Source: Avena insularis (Eukaryota; Streptophyta; Magnoliopsida; Poales; Poaceae). From it: DNA of 64,000 nucleotides. Position numbers and translations under genes: made by a program. This document shows, in pieces, positions 22,965-38,400 of the stretch. How positions within the stretch are numbered: position 1 is the stretch's first letter; every line of letters starts with the position of its first letter. The notes beneath the pieces were generated by a model. That model did not search any database. It was not told the origin of the DNA and saw only the letters and a list, made by a program, of their open reading frames with translations. The stretch covers positions 128,841,711 through 128,905,710 of the forward strand of contig CM042694.1 of the NCBI GenBank assembly GCA_023614405.1, written 5' to 3'.

Positions 22965-25900
22965 ACTCCCGTTGTTGTTAGTAAAAAGAACACACATGCA
23001 ATGACACTGGTGGATCCATGTGTGGTCTCTGAAGAGAACACACATGCAATGACTCTAGCTGTGGTTACTGAAGAGAACACACGTTTCAATGACACCGGTG
23101 GATCCATATGTGGTATGTGAAAAGAACACACATGAAATGACTCAAGTTGTTGTTAGTAGAAAGAACACACATGCAATGACACTGGTGGATCCATGTGTGG
23201 TCTTTGAAGAGAACACACATTTCAATGACACTGGTAGATCCATATGTGGTATGTGAAAAGAATAGTCATGAAATGACTCCAATTGTTGTTATGAAAAAGA
23301 ACACACAGGCAATGACACTGGTGAATCCATGTGTGGTCTGTAAAGAGAACACAGATGCAATGAATCTAGCTGTGGTTAATGAGAAGAACACACATGCAAT
23401 GACACTGGTTGGTGTTAGTAAAAAGAGCACACATGAAATGACACTGGTAGATCCATGTGTGGTCTCTAAAGGGAACACACATTTCAATGACACTGGTGGA
23501 TCCATATGTGGTGTGTGAAAATAAACACATGCAATGGCTCTAGTTGTTGTTAGTAAAAATAACACACATGCAATGACACTGGTGGATCCATATGTGGTAT
23601 GTGAAAAGAATAGTCATGAAATGACTCCAGTTGTTGTTAGTAAAAAGATCACACATGCAATTACACTGGTGGATCCATGTGTGGTCTCTAAAGGAACAAA
23701 CATTTCAATGACACTGGTGGATCCACATGTGGTATGTGAAAAGAATAGTCATGAAATGACTCCAGTTGTTGTTATTAAAAAGAACACACATGCCATGACA
23801 CTGGTGAATCCATGTGTGGTCTCTGAAGAGAACACACATGCAATGAATCTACTGTGGTTAATGAGAAGAACACACATGCAATGACACTGGTTGTTGTTAG
23901 TAAAAAGAGCACACATGAAATGACACTGGTAGAACCATGTGTGGTCTCTAAACAGAACACACCTTTCAATGACACTGGTGGATCCATATGTGGTGTGTGA
24001 AAAGAACACACATGCAATGACTCCCGTTGTTGTTAGTAAAAAGAACACACATGCAATGACACTGGTGGATCCATGTGTGGTCTCTTAAGAGAACACACAT
24101 GCAATGACTCTAGTTGTGGTTACTTAAGAGAACACACATTTCAATGACACCGGTGGATCCATATGTGGTATGTGAAAAGAACACACACGAAATGACTCAA
24201 GTTGTTTTTAGTAAAAAGTACACACATGCAATGACACTGGTGGATCCATTTGCGGTCTCTGAAGAGAACACACAGATGCAATGACACTAGTGGATCCATA
24301 TGTGGTATGTGAAAACAACACACATGCAATGACTCTAGTTGTTGTTAGTAAAAAGAACACACATGCAATGACACTGGTGGATCCATGTGTGGTCTCTGAA
24401 GATAACACACATGCAATGAATCTAGATGTGGTTAATGAGAAGAACACACATTTCAATGACACATGTGGATCCATATGTGGTATGTGAAAAGAACACACAT
24501 GCAATGGTTCTAGTTGTTGTTAGTAGAAAGAACACACATGCAATGACACTGGTGGATCCATGTGTGGTCTTTGAAGAGAACAAACATTTCAATGACACTG
24601 GTAGATCCATATGTGGTATGTGAAAAGAATAGTCATGAAATGACTCCACTAGTTGTTATTAAAAAGAACACACATGCAATGACACTGGTGAATCCATGTG
24701 TGGTCTGTAAAGAGAACACACATGCAATGAATCTAGCTGTGGTTAATGAGTAGAACACACATGCAATGACACTGGTTGTTGTTAGTAAAAAGAGCACACA
24801 TGAAATGACACTGGTAGATCCATGTGTGGTCTTTAAAGTGAACACACATTTCAATGACACTGGTGGAGCCATATGTGGTGTGTGAAAATAAACACATGCA
24901 ATGACTCTAGTTATTGTTAGTAAAAAGAACACACATGCAATGACACTGGTGGATCCATATGTGGTATGTGAAAAGAATAGTCATGAAATGACTCTAGTTG
25001 TTGTTAGTAAAAATATCACACATGCAATTACACTGGTGGATCCATGTGTGGTCTCTAAAGAGAACATACATGCAATGACTCTAGCTGTGGTTAATGAGAA
25101 GAACACACGTGCAATGACACTGGTGGATCCATAGGTGGATTGTGAAAATAACACACATGCAATGACTCTGGTTGTTGTTAGTAAAAAGAACACACATGCA
25201 ATGACGCTGGTGGATCCATGTGTGGTCTCTAAAGAGAACAGACATTTCAATGACACTGGTGGATCCATATGTGGTATGTGAAAAGAACAGTCATGAAATG
25301 ACTCTAGTTGTTGTTATTAAAAAGAACACACATGCAATGACCTTTGACTCAGGATCCATGTGTGGTCTCTGAAGAGAACACACATGCAATGAATCTAGCT
25401 GTGGTTAATGAGAAGAACACGCATTTCAATGACACAGTTTGATCCATATGTGGTATGTGAAAAGAACACACATGCAATGACTCTAGTTGTTGTTAGTAAA
25501 AAGAACACACATGCAATGACACTGGTGGATCCATGTGGTCTCTGAAGAGAACATACATTTCAATGACACTGTTGGATCCATATGTGAAAAGAACACACAT
25601 GCAATGACTCCAGTTGTTGTTAGTAAAAAGAACACACATGCAATCACACTGGTGGATCCATGTGTGGTCTCTGAAAAGAACACACATGCAATGACTCTGG
25701 TTGTTGTTAGTAAAAAGAAGACACATGCAATCACACTAGTGGATCCATGTGTGGTCGCTGAAGAGAACACACATGCAATGACTCTGGTGGATCCATATGT
25801 GGTATGTGAAAAGAATAGTCATGAAATGACTCTAATTGTTGTTAGTAAAAAGAGCACACATGCAATTACACGGGTGGATCCATGTGTGGTCTCTGAAGAG

Positions 25901-27593
25901 AACATAAATGCAATGACTCTAGATGTGGTTAATGAGAAGAACACACATGCAATGACACTGTGGATCCATAGGTGGATTGTGAAAAGAACACACATGCAAT
26001 GACTCTGGTTGTTGTTAGTAAAAATTACACACATGCAATGACACTGGTGGATCCATGTGTGGTCTCTGAAGAGAACACACAGATGCAATGACACTGGTGG
26101 ATCCATCTGTGGTATGTGAAAAGAACACACATGCAATGACTCCAGTTGTTGTTAGTAAAAAGAACACACATGCAATGACACTGGTGGATCCATGTGTGGT
26201 CTCTGAAGATAACACACATGCAATGAATCTAGATGTGGTTAATGAGAAGAACACACATTTCAATAACACGGGTGGATCCATATGTGGTATGTGAAAAGAA
26301 CACACATGCAATGACTCTAGTTGTTGTTAGTAGAAAGAACACACATGCAATGACACTGGTGGATCCATGTGTGGTCTTTGAAGAGAACACACATTTCAAT
26401 GACACTGGTAGATCCATATGTGGTATGTGAAAAGAATAGTCATGAAATGACTCCAGTTGTTGTTATGAAAAAGAACACACATGCAATGACACTGGTGAAT
26501 CCATGTGTGGTCTGTAAAGAGAACACAGATGCAATGAATCTAGCTGTGGTTAATGAGAAGAACACACATGCAATGACACTGGTTGGTGTTAGTAAAAAGA
26601 GCACACATGAAATGACACTGGTAGATCCATGTGTGGTCTCTAAAGAGAACACACATTTCAATGACACTGGTGGATCCATATGTGGTGTGTGAAAATAAAC
26701 ACATGCAATGACTCTAGTTGTTGTTAGTAAAAATAACACACATGCAATGACACTGGTGGATCCATATGTGGTATGTGAAAAGAATAGTCATGAAATGACT
26801 CCAGTTGTTGTTAGTAAAAAGATCACACATGCAATTACACTGGTGGATCCATGTGTGGTCTCTAAAGAGAACACGCATTTCAATGACACTGGTGGATCCA
26901 CATGTGGTATGTGAAAAGAATAGTTATGAAATGACTCCAGTTGTTGTTATTAAATAGAACACACATGCCATGACACTGGTGAATCCATGTGTGGTCTCTG
27001 AAGAGAACACACATGCAATGAATCCAGCTGTGGTTAATGAGAAGAACACACATGCAATGACACTGGTTGTTGTTAGTAAAAAGAGCACACATGAAATGAC
27101 ACTGGTAGATCCATGTGTGGTCTCTAAACAGAACACACCTTTCAATGACACTGGTGGATCCATATGTGGTGTGTGAAAAGAACACACATGCAATGACTCC
27201 CGTTGTTGTTAGTAAAAAGAACACATGCAATGACATCAGGATCCATGTGTGGTCTCTGAAGAGAACACACATGCAATGACTCTAGCTGTGGTTACTTAAG
27301 AGAACACACATTTCAATGACACCGGTGGATCCATATGTGGTATGTGAAAAGAACACACATGAAATGACTCAAGTTGTTGTTAGTAAAAAGTACAAACATG
27401 CAATGACACTGGTGGATCCATTTGTGGTCTCTGAAGAGTACACACAGATGCAATGACACTAGTGGATCCATATGTGGTATGTGAAAACAGCACACATTCA
27501 ATGACTCTAGTTGTTGTTAGTAAAAAGAACACACATGCAATAACACTGGTGGATCCATGTGTGGTCTCTGAAGATAACACACATGCAATGAAT

Positions 27594-30500
27594 CTAGATG
27601 TGGTTAATGAGAAGAACACACATTTCAATGACACATGTGGATCCATATGTGGTATGTGAAAAGAACACACATGCAATGGCTCTAGTTGTTGTTAGTAGAA
27701 AGAACACACATGCAATGACACTTGTGGATCCATGTGTGGTCTTTGAAGAGAACAGACATTTCAATGACACTGGTAGATCCATATGTGGTATGTGAAAAGA
27801 ATAGTCATGAAATGACTCCACTTGTTGTTATTAAAAAGAACACACATGCAATGACACTGGTGAATCCATGTGTGGTCTGTAAAGAGAACACACATGCAAT
27901 GAATCTAGTTGTGGTTAATGAGAAGAACACACATGCAATGACACTGGTTGTTGTTAGTAAAAAGAGCACACATGAAATGACACTGGTAGATCCATGTGTG
28001 GTCTTTAAAGAGAACACACATTTCAATGACACTGGTGGATCCATATGTGGTGTGTGAAAATAAACACATGCAATGACTCTAGTTGTTGTTAGTAAAAAGA
28101 ACACACATGCAATGACACTGGTGGATCCATATGTGGAATGTGAAAAGAATAGTCATGAAATGTCTCTAGTTGTTGTTAGTAAAAATATCACACATGCAAT
28201 TACACTGGTGGATCCATGTGTGGTCTCTAAAGAGAACATACATGCAATGACTCTAGCTGTGGTTAATGAGAAGAACACACGTGCAATGACACTGGTGGAT
28301 CCATAGGTGGATTGTGAAAATAACACACATGCAATGACTCTGGTTGTTGTTAGTAAAAAGAATAGACATGCAATGACGCTGGTGGATCCATGTGTGGTCT
28401 CTAAAGAGAACAGACATTTCAATGACACTGGTGGATCCATATGTGGTATGTGAAAAGAACAGTCATGAAATGACTCTAGTTGTTGTTATTAAAAAGAACA
28501 CACATGCAATGACACTGGTGGATCCATGTGTGGTCTCTGAAGAGAACACACATGCAATGAATCTAGCTGTGGTTAATGGGAAGAACACACATTTCAATGA
28601 CACAGTTTGATCCATATGTGGTATGTGAAAAGAACACACATGCAATGACTCTAGTTGTTGTTAGTAAAAAGAACACACATGGAATGACACTGGTGGATCC
28701 ATGTGATCTCTGAAGAGAACATACATTTCAATGACACTGGTGGATCCATATGTGGTATGTGAAAAGAACACACATGCAATGACTCCAGTTGTTGTTAGGA
28801 AATAGAACACACATGCAATCACATCAGGATCCATGTGTGGTCTCTGAAAAGAACACACATGCAATGACTCTGGTTGTTGTTAGTAAAAAGAACACACATG
28901 CAATCACACTAGTGGATCCATGTGTGGTCGCTGAAGAGAACACACATGCAATGACTCTGGTGGATCCATATGTGGTATGTGAAAAGAATAGTCATGAAAT
29001 GACTCTAGTTGTTGTTAGTAAAAAGAGCACACATGCAATTACACAGGTGGATCCATGTGTGGTCTCTGAAGAGAACATAAATGCAATGACTCTAGCTGTG
29101 GTTAATGAGAAGAACACACATGCAATGACACTGTGGATCCATAGGTGGATTGTGAAAAGAACACACATGCAATGACTCTGGTTGTTGTTAGTAAAAACAC
29201 ACACATGCAATGACACTGGTGGATCCATGTGTGGTCTCTAAAGAGAACAGACATTTCAAATACACTGGTGGATCCATATGTGGTATGTGAAAAGAATAGT
29301 GATGAAATGACTCCAGTTGTTGTTATTAAATAGAACACACATGCAATGACACTGGTGAATCCATGTGTGGTCTGTAAAGAGAACACACATGCAATGAATC
29401 TTGTTGTGGTTAATGAGAAGAACACACATGCAATGACACTGGTTGTTGTTAGTAAAAAGAGCACACATGAAATGACACTGGTAGATCCATGTGTGGTCTC
29501 TAAAGAGAACACACATTTCAATGACACTGGTGGATCCATATGTGGTGTGTGAAAATAAACACATGCAATGACTCTAGTTGTTGTTAGTAAAAAGAACACA
29601 CATGCAATGACACTGGTGGATCCATATGTGGTATGTGAAAAGAATAGTCATGAAATGACTCTAGTTGTTGTTAGTAAAAATATCACACATGCAATTACAC
29701 TGGTGGATCCATGTGTGGTCTCTGAAGAGAACGTACATGCAATGACTCTAGCTGTGGTTAATGAGAAGAACACACATGCAATGACACTGGTGGATCCATA
29801 GGTGGATTGTGAAAATAACACACATGCAATGACTCTGGTTGTTGTTAGTAAAAAGAACACACATGCAATGACGCTGGTGGATCCATGTGTGGTCTCTAAA
29901 GAGAACAGACATTTCAATGACACTGGTGGATCCATATGTGGTATGTGAAAAGAATAGTCATGAAATGACTCTAGTTGTTGTTATTAAAAAGAACACACAT
30001 GCAATGACACTGGTGGAGCCATGTGTGGTCTCTGAAGAGAACACACATGCAATGAATCTAGCTGTGGTTAATGAGAAGAACACACATTTCAATGACACAG
30101 TTTGATCCATATGTGGTATGTGAAAAGAACACACATGCAATGACTCTAGTTGTTGTTAGTAAAAAGAACACACATGCAATGACACTAGTGGATCCATGTG
30201 TGGTCTCTGAAGAGAACATACATTTCAATGACACTGGTGGATCCATATGTGGTATGTGCAAAGAACACACATGCAATGACTCCAGTTGTTGTTAGTAAAA
30301 AGAACACACATGCAATCAGACTGGTGGATCCATGTGTGGTCTCTGAAAAGAACACACATGCATTGACTCTGGTTGTTGTTAGTAAAAAGAACACACATGC
30401 AATCACACTAGTGGATCCATGTGTGGTCTCTGAAGAGAACACACATGCAATGACTGTGGTGGATCCATATGTGGTATGTGAAAAGAATAGTCATGAAATG

Positions 30501-31471
30501 ACTCTAGTTGTTGTTAGTAAAAAGAGCACACATGCAATTACATGGGTGGATCCATGTGTGGTCTCTGAAGAGAACATACATGCAATGACTCTAGCTGTGG
30601 TTAATGAGAAGAACACACATGCAATGACACTGTGGATCCATAGGTGGATTGTGAAAAGAACACACATGCAATGACTCTGGTTGTTGTTAGTAAAAAGAAC
30701 ACACATTCAATGACACTGGTGGATCCATGTGTAGTCTCTAAAGAGAACAGACATTTCAAAGACACTGGTGGATCCATATGTGGTATGTGAAAAGAATAGT
30801 CATGAAATGACTCATGTTGTTGTTATTAAAAAGAACACACATGCAATGACACTGGTGAATCCATGTGTGGTCTCTGAAGAGAACACACATGCAATGAATC
30901 TAGCTGTGGTTAATGAGAAGAACACACATGCAATGACACTGGTGGTTGTTAGCAAAAAGAGCACACATGAAATGACACTGGTAGATCCATGTGTGGTCTC
31001 TAAAGAGAACACACATTTCAATGACACTGGTGGATCCATATATGGTGTGTGAAAAGAACACACATGCAATGACTCCCGTTGTTGTTAGTAAAAAGAACAC
31101 ACATGCAATGACATCAGGATCCATGTGTGGTCTCTGAAGAGAACACACATGCAATGACTCTAGCTGTGGTTACTGAAGAGAACACACATTTCAGTGACAC
31201 AGGTGGATCCATATGTGGTATGTGAAAAGAACACACATGAAATGACTCCAGTTGTTGTTAGTAAAAAGTACACACATGCAATGACACTGGTGGATCCATG
31301 TGTGGTCTCTGAAGAGAACACATAGATGCAATGACACTGGTGGATCCACATGTGGTATGTGAAAAGAACACACATGCAATGACTCCAGTTGTTGTTAGTA
31401 AAAAGAACACACATGCAATGACACTGGTGGATCTATGTGTGGTCTCTAAAGAGAACACACATGCAATGACT
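27594..31471 (+). repeat. Higher-order repeat, 3.88-kb unit, copy 1
   Basis: Matching landmarks lie at constant offset from this segment to the next: 27594/31472, 28153/32031, 28463/32341, 30198/34075 and 30812/34689 differ by 3877-3878 bp. The upstream stretch from about 23.2 kb is a shorter relative at offset 3172-3174. Start phase is arbitrary. Confidence 0.85.
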
Positions 31472-34400
31472 CTAGTTGTGGTTAATGAGAAGAACACAAA
31501 TTTCAATGACACTGGTGGATCCATATGTGGTATGTGAAAAGAACACACATGCAATGGCTCTAGTTGTTGTTAGTAGAAAGAACACACATGCAATGACACT
31601 GGTGGATCCATGTGTGGTCTTTGAAGAGAACAGACATTTCAATGACACTGGTAGATCCATATGTGGTATGTGAAAAGAATAGTCATGAAATGACTCCACT
31701 TGTTGTTATTAAAAAGAACACACATGCAATGACACTGGTGAATCCATGTGTGGTCTGTAAAGAGAACACACATGCAATGAATCTAGCTGTGGTTAATGAG
31801 AAGAACACACATGCAATGACACTGGTTGTTGTTAGTAAAAAGAGCACACATGAAATGACACTGGTAGATCCATGTGTGGTCTTTAAAGAGAACACACATT
31901 TCAATGACACTGGTGGATCCATATGTGGTGTGTGAAAATAAACATATGCAATGACTCTAGTTGTTGTTAGTAAAAAGAACACACATGCAATGACACTGGT
32001 GGATCCATATGTGGAATGTGAAAAGAATAGTCATGAAATGACTCTAGTTGTTGTTAGTAAAAATATCACACATGCAATTACACTGGTGGATCCATGTGTG
32101 GTCTCTAAAGAGAACATACATGCAATGACTCTAGCTGTGGTTAATGAGAAGAACACACGTGCAATGACACTGGTGGATCCATAGGTGGATTGTGAAAATA
32201 ACACACATGCAATGACTCTGGTTGTTGTTAGTAAAAAGAACAGACATGCAATGACGCTGGTGGATCCATGTGTGGTCTCTAAAGAGAACAGACATTTCAA
32301 TGACACTGGTGGATCCATATGTGGTATGTGAAAAGAACAGTCATGAAATGACTCTAGTTGTTGTTATTAAAAAGAACACACATGCAATGACACTGGTGGA
32401 TCCATGTGTGGTCTCTGAAGAGAACACACATGCAATGAATCTAGCTGTGGTTAATGAGAAGAACACACATTTCAATGACACAGTTTGATCCATATGTGGT
32501 ATGTGAAAAGAACACACATGCAATGACTCTAGTTGTTGTTAGTAAAAAGAACACACATGGAATGACACTGGTGGATCCATGTGATCTCTGAAGAGAACAT
32601 ACATTTCAATGACACTGGTGGATCCATATGTGGTATGTGAAAAGAACACACATGCAATGACTCCAGTTGTTGTTAGTAAAAAGAACACACATGCAATCAC
32701 ACTGGTGGATCCATGTGTGGTCTCTGAAAAGAACACACATGCAATGACTCTGGTTGTTGTTAGTAAAAAGAACACACATGCAATCACACTAGTGGATCCA
32801 TGTGTGGTCGCTGAAGAGAACACACATGCAATGACTCTGGTGGATCCATATGTGGTATGTGAAAAGAATAGTCATGAAATGACTCTAGTTGTTGTTAGTA
32901 AAAAGAGCACACATGCAATTACACAGGTGGATCCATGTGTGGTCTCTGAAGAGAACATAAATGCAATGACTCTAGCTGTGGTTAATGAGAAGAACACACA
33001 TGCAATGACACTGTGGATCCATAGGTGGATTCTGAAAAGAACACACATGCAATGACTCTGGTTGTTGTTAGTAAAAACACACACATGCAATGACACTGGT
33101 GGATCCATGTGTGGTCTCTAAAGAGAACAGACATTTCAAATACACTGGTGGATCCATATGTGGTATGTGAAAAGAATAGTCATGAAATGACTCCAGTTGT
33201 TGTTATTAAATAGAACACACATGCAATGACACTGGTGAATCCATGTGTGGTCTGTAAAGAGAACACACATGCAATGAATCTTGTTGTGGTTAATGAGAAG
33301 AACACACATGCAATGACACTTTGTTGTTGTTAGTAAAAAAGAGCACACATGAAATGACATCTGGTAGATCCATGTGTGGTCTCTAAAGAGAACACACATT
33401 TCAATGACACTTTGGTGGATCCATATGTGGTGTGTGAAAATAAACACATGCAATGACTCTAGTTGTTGTTAGTAAAAAGAACACACATGCAATGACACTG
33501 GTGGATCCATATGTGGTATGTGAAAAGAATAGTCATGAAATGACTCTAGTTGTTGTTAGTAAAAATATCACACATGCAATTACACTGGTGGATCCATGTG
33601 TGGTCTCTGAAGAGAACGTACATGCAATGACTCTAGCTGTGGTTAATGAGAAGAACACACATGCAATGACACTGGTGGATCCATAGGTGGATTGTGAAAA
33701 TAACACACATTCAATGACTCTGGTTGTTGTTAGTAAAAAGAACACACATGCAATGACGCTGGTGGATCCATGTGTGGTCTCTAAAGAGAACATTTCAATG
33801 ACACTGTGGATCCATATGTGGTATGTGAAAAGAATAGTCATGAAATGACTCTAGTTGTTGTTATTAAAAGAACACACATGCAATGACATCAGGAGCCATG
33901 TGTGGTCTCTGAAGAGAACACACATGCAATGAATCTAGCTGTGGTTAATGAGAAGAACACACATTTCAATGACACAGTTTGATCCATATGTGGTATGTGA
34001 AAAGAACACACATGCAATGACTCTAGTTGTTGTTAGTAAAAAGAACACACATGCAATGACACTAGTGGATCCATGTGTGGTCTCTGAAGAGAACATACAT
34101 TTCAATGACACTGGTGGATCCATATGTGGTATGTGCAAAGAACACACATGCAATGACTCCAGTTGTTGTTAGTAAAAAGAACACACATGCAATCAGACTG
34201 GTGGATCCATGTGTGGTCTCTGAAAAGAACACACATGCATTGACTCTGGTTGTTGTTAGTAAAAAGAACACACATGCAATCACACTAGTGGATCCTTGTG
34301 TGGTCTCTAAAGAGAACACACATGCAATGACTTTGGTGGATCCATATGTGGTATGTGAAAAGAATAGTCATGAAATGACTCTAGTTGTTGTTAGTAAAAA

Positions 34401-35349
34401 GAGCACACATGCAATTACATGGGTGGATCCATGTGTGGTCTCTGAAGAGAACATACATGCAATGACTCTAGCTGTGGTTAATGAGAAGAACACACATGCA
34501 ATGACACTGTGGATCCATAGGTGGATTGTGAAAAGAACACACATGCAATGACTCTGGTTGTTGTTAGTAAAAAGAACACACATGCAATGACACTGGTGGA
34601 TCCATGTGTAGACTCTAAAGAGAACAGACATTTCAAAGACACTGGTGGATCCATATGTGGTATGTGAAAAGAATAGTCATGAAATGACTCATGTTGTTGT
34701 TATTAAAAAGAACACACATGCAATGACACTGGTGAATCCATGTGTGGTCTCTGAAGAGAACACACATGCAATGAATCTAGCTGTGGTTAATGAGAAGAAC
34801 ACACATGCAATGACACTGGTGGTTGTTAGCAAAAAGAGCACACATGAAATGACACTGGTAGATCCATGTGTGGTCTCTAAAGAGAACACACATTTCAATG
34901 ACACTGGTGGATCCATATATGGTGTGTGAAAAGAACACACATGCAATGACTCCCGTTGTTGTTAGTAAAAAGAACACACATGCAATGACACTGGTGGATC
35001 CATGTGTGGTCTCTGAAGATAACACACATGCAATGACTCTAGCTGGTTATCAAGAGAACACACATTTCAATGACACTGGTGGATCCATATGTGGTATGTG
35101 AAAAGAACACACATGAAATGACTCCAGTTGTTGTTAGTAAAAAGTACACACATGCAATGACACTGGTGGATCCATGTGTGGTCTCTGAAGAGAACACATA
35201 GATGCAATGACACTGGTGGATCCACATGTGGTATGTGAAAAGAACACACATGCAATGACTCCAGTTGTTGTTAGTAAAAGAACACACATGCAATGACATC
35301 AGGATCTATGTGTGGTCTCTAAAGAGAACACACATGCAATGACTCTAGT
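31472..35349 (+). repeat. Higher-order repeat, 3.88-kb unit, copy 2
   Basis: This is the direct tandem neighbour of the previous unit, sharing rare variants such as ATTACATGGGTGG, GTATGTGCAAAG and CAATCAGACTGG. A third, partial copy continues rightward at offset 3871 (31683/35554, 32341/36212). Small indels are clustered around 33320-33420 and 33790-33900. Confidence 0.85.
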
Positions 35350-35482
35350 TGTGGTTAATGAGAAGAACACACATTTCAATGACACGGGTGGATCCATATG
35401 TGGTATGTGAAAAGAACACACATGCAATGACTCTAGTTGTTGTTAGTAGAAAGAACACACATGCAATGACATCAGGATCCAT

Positions 35483-38400
35483 GTGTGGTCTCTAAAGAGA
35501 ACACACATTTCAATGCCACTGGTAGATCCATATGTGGTATGTGAAAAGAATAGTCATGAAATGACTCCAGTTGTTGTTATTAAAAAGAACACACATGCAA
35601 TGACACTGGTGAATCCATGTGTGGTCTGTAAAGAGAACACACATGCAATGAATCTAGTTGTGGTTAATGAGAAGAACACACATGCAATGACACTGGTTGT
35701 TGTTAGTAAAAAGAGCACACATGAAATGACACTGGTAGATCCATGTGTGGTCTCTAAAGAGAACACACATTTCAATGACACTGGTGGATCCATATGTGGT
35801 GTGTGAAAATAAACACATGCAATGACTCTAGTTGTTGTTAGTAAAAAGAACACACATGCAATGACACTGGTGGATCCATATGTGGTATGTGAAAAGAATA
35901 GTCATGAAATGACTCTAGTTGTTGTTAGTAAAAATATCACACATGCAATTACACTGGTGGATCCATGTGTGGTTTCTAAAGAGAACATATATGCAATGAC
36001 TCTAGCTGTGGTTAATGAGAAGAACACACATGCAATGACACTGGTGGATCCATAGGTGGATTGTGAAAATAACACACATGCAATGACTCTGGTTGTTGTT
36101 AGTCAAAAGAACACACATGCAATGACGCTGGTGGATCCATGTGTGGTCTCTAAAGAGAACAGACATTTCAATGACACTGGTGGATCCATATGTGGTATGT
36201 GAAAAGAATAGTCATGAAATGACTCTAGTTGTTGTTATAAAAAAGAACACACATACAATGACACTGGTGGATCCATGTGTGGTCTCTGAAGAGAACACAC
36301 ATGCAATGAATCTAGCTGTGGTTAATGAGAAGAACACACATTTCAATGACACAGTTTGATCCATATGTGGTATGTGAAAAGAACACACATGCAATGACTC
36401 TAGTTGTTGTTAGTAAAAAGAACACACATGCAATGACATTGGTGGATCCATGTGGTCTCTGAAGAGAACATACATTTCAATGACACTGGTGGATCCATAT
36501 GTGGTATGTGAAAAGAACACACATGCAATGACTCCAGTTGTTGTTAGTAAAAAGAACACACATGCAATCACACTGGTGGATCCATGTGTGGTCTCTGAAA
36601 AGAACACACATGCAATGACTCTGGTTGTTGTTAGTAAAAAGAACACACATGCAATCACACTAGTGGATCCATGTGTGGTCTCTGAAGAGAACACACATGC
36701 AATGACTCTGGTGGATCCATATGTGGTATGTGAAAAGAATAGTCATGAAATGACTCTAGTTGTTGTTAGTAAAAAGAGCACACATGCAATTACACGGGTG
36801 GATCCATGTGTGGTCTCTAAAGAGAACATACATGCAATGACTCTAGCTGTGGTTAATGAGAAGAACACACATGCAATGAGACTGTGGATCCATAGGTGGA
36901 TTGTGAAAAGAACACACATGCAATGACTCTGGTTGTTGTTAGTAAAAAGAACACACATGCAATGACACTGGTGGATCCATGTGTGGGCTCTAAAGAGAAC
37001 AGACATTTCAAAGACACTGGTGGATCCATATGTCGTATGTGAAAAGAATAGTAATGAAATGACTCCAGCTGTTGTTATTAAAAAGAACACACATGCAATT
37101 ACACTGGTGAATCCATGTGTGGTCTCTGAAGAGAACACACATGCAATGAATCTAGCTGTGGTTAATGAGAAGAACACACATGCAATGACACTGGTTGTTG
37201 TTAGCAAAAAGAGCACACGTGAAATGACACTGGTAGATCCATGTGTGGTGTCTAAAGAGAACACACATTTCAATGACACTGGTGGATCCATATATGGTGT
37301 GTGAAAAGAACACACATGCAATGACTCCCGTTGTTGTTAGTAAAAAGAACACACATGCAATGACACTGGTGGATCCATGTGTGGTCTCTGAAGAGAACAC
37401 ACATGCAATGACTCTAGCTGTGGTTACTGAAGAGAACACACATTTCAGTGACACAGGTGGATCCATATGTGGTATGTGAAAAGAACACACATGAAATGAC
37501 TCCAGTTGTTGTTAGTAAAAAGTACACACATGCAATGACACTGGTGGATCCATGTGTGGTCTCTAAAGAGAACACACATGCAATGACTCTAGTTGTGGTT
37601 AATGAGAAGAACACACATTTCAATGACACGGGTGGATCCATATGTGGTATGTGAAAAGAACACACATGCAATGACTCTAGTTGTTGTTAGTAGAAAGAAC
37701 ACAAGTGCAATGACACTGGTGGATCCATGTGTGGTCTCTAAAGAGAACACATAGATGCAATGACACTGGTGGATCCACATGTGGTATGTGAAAAGAACAC
37801 ACATGCAATGACTCCAGTTGTTGTTAGTAAAAAGAACACACATGCAATGACACTGGTGGATCCATGTGTGGTCTCTAAAGAGAACACACATGCAATGACT
37901 CTAGTTGTGGTTAATGAGAAGAACACACATTTCAATGACACGGGTGGATCCATATGTGGTATGTGAAAAGAACACACATGCAATGACTCTAGTTGTTGTT
38001 AGTAGAAAGAACACACATGCAATGACACTGGTCGATCCATGTGTGGTCTCTAAAGAGAACACACATTTCAATGCCACTGGTAGATCCATATGTGGTATGT
38101 GAAAAGAATAGTCATGAAATGACTCCAGTTGTTGTTATTAAAAAGAACACACATGCAATGACACTGGTGAATCCATGTGTGGTCTGTAAAGAGAACACAC
38201 ATGCAATGAATCTAGTTGTGGTTAATGAGAAGAACACACATGCAATGACACTGGTTGTTGTTAGTAATAAGATCACACTTTAAATGACTCTGGTAGATCC
38301 ATGTGTGGTCTCTATAGAGAACACACATTTCAATGACACTGGTGGATCCATATGTGGTATGTGAAAAAAAACACATGCAATGACTCTAGTTGTTGTGAGT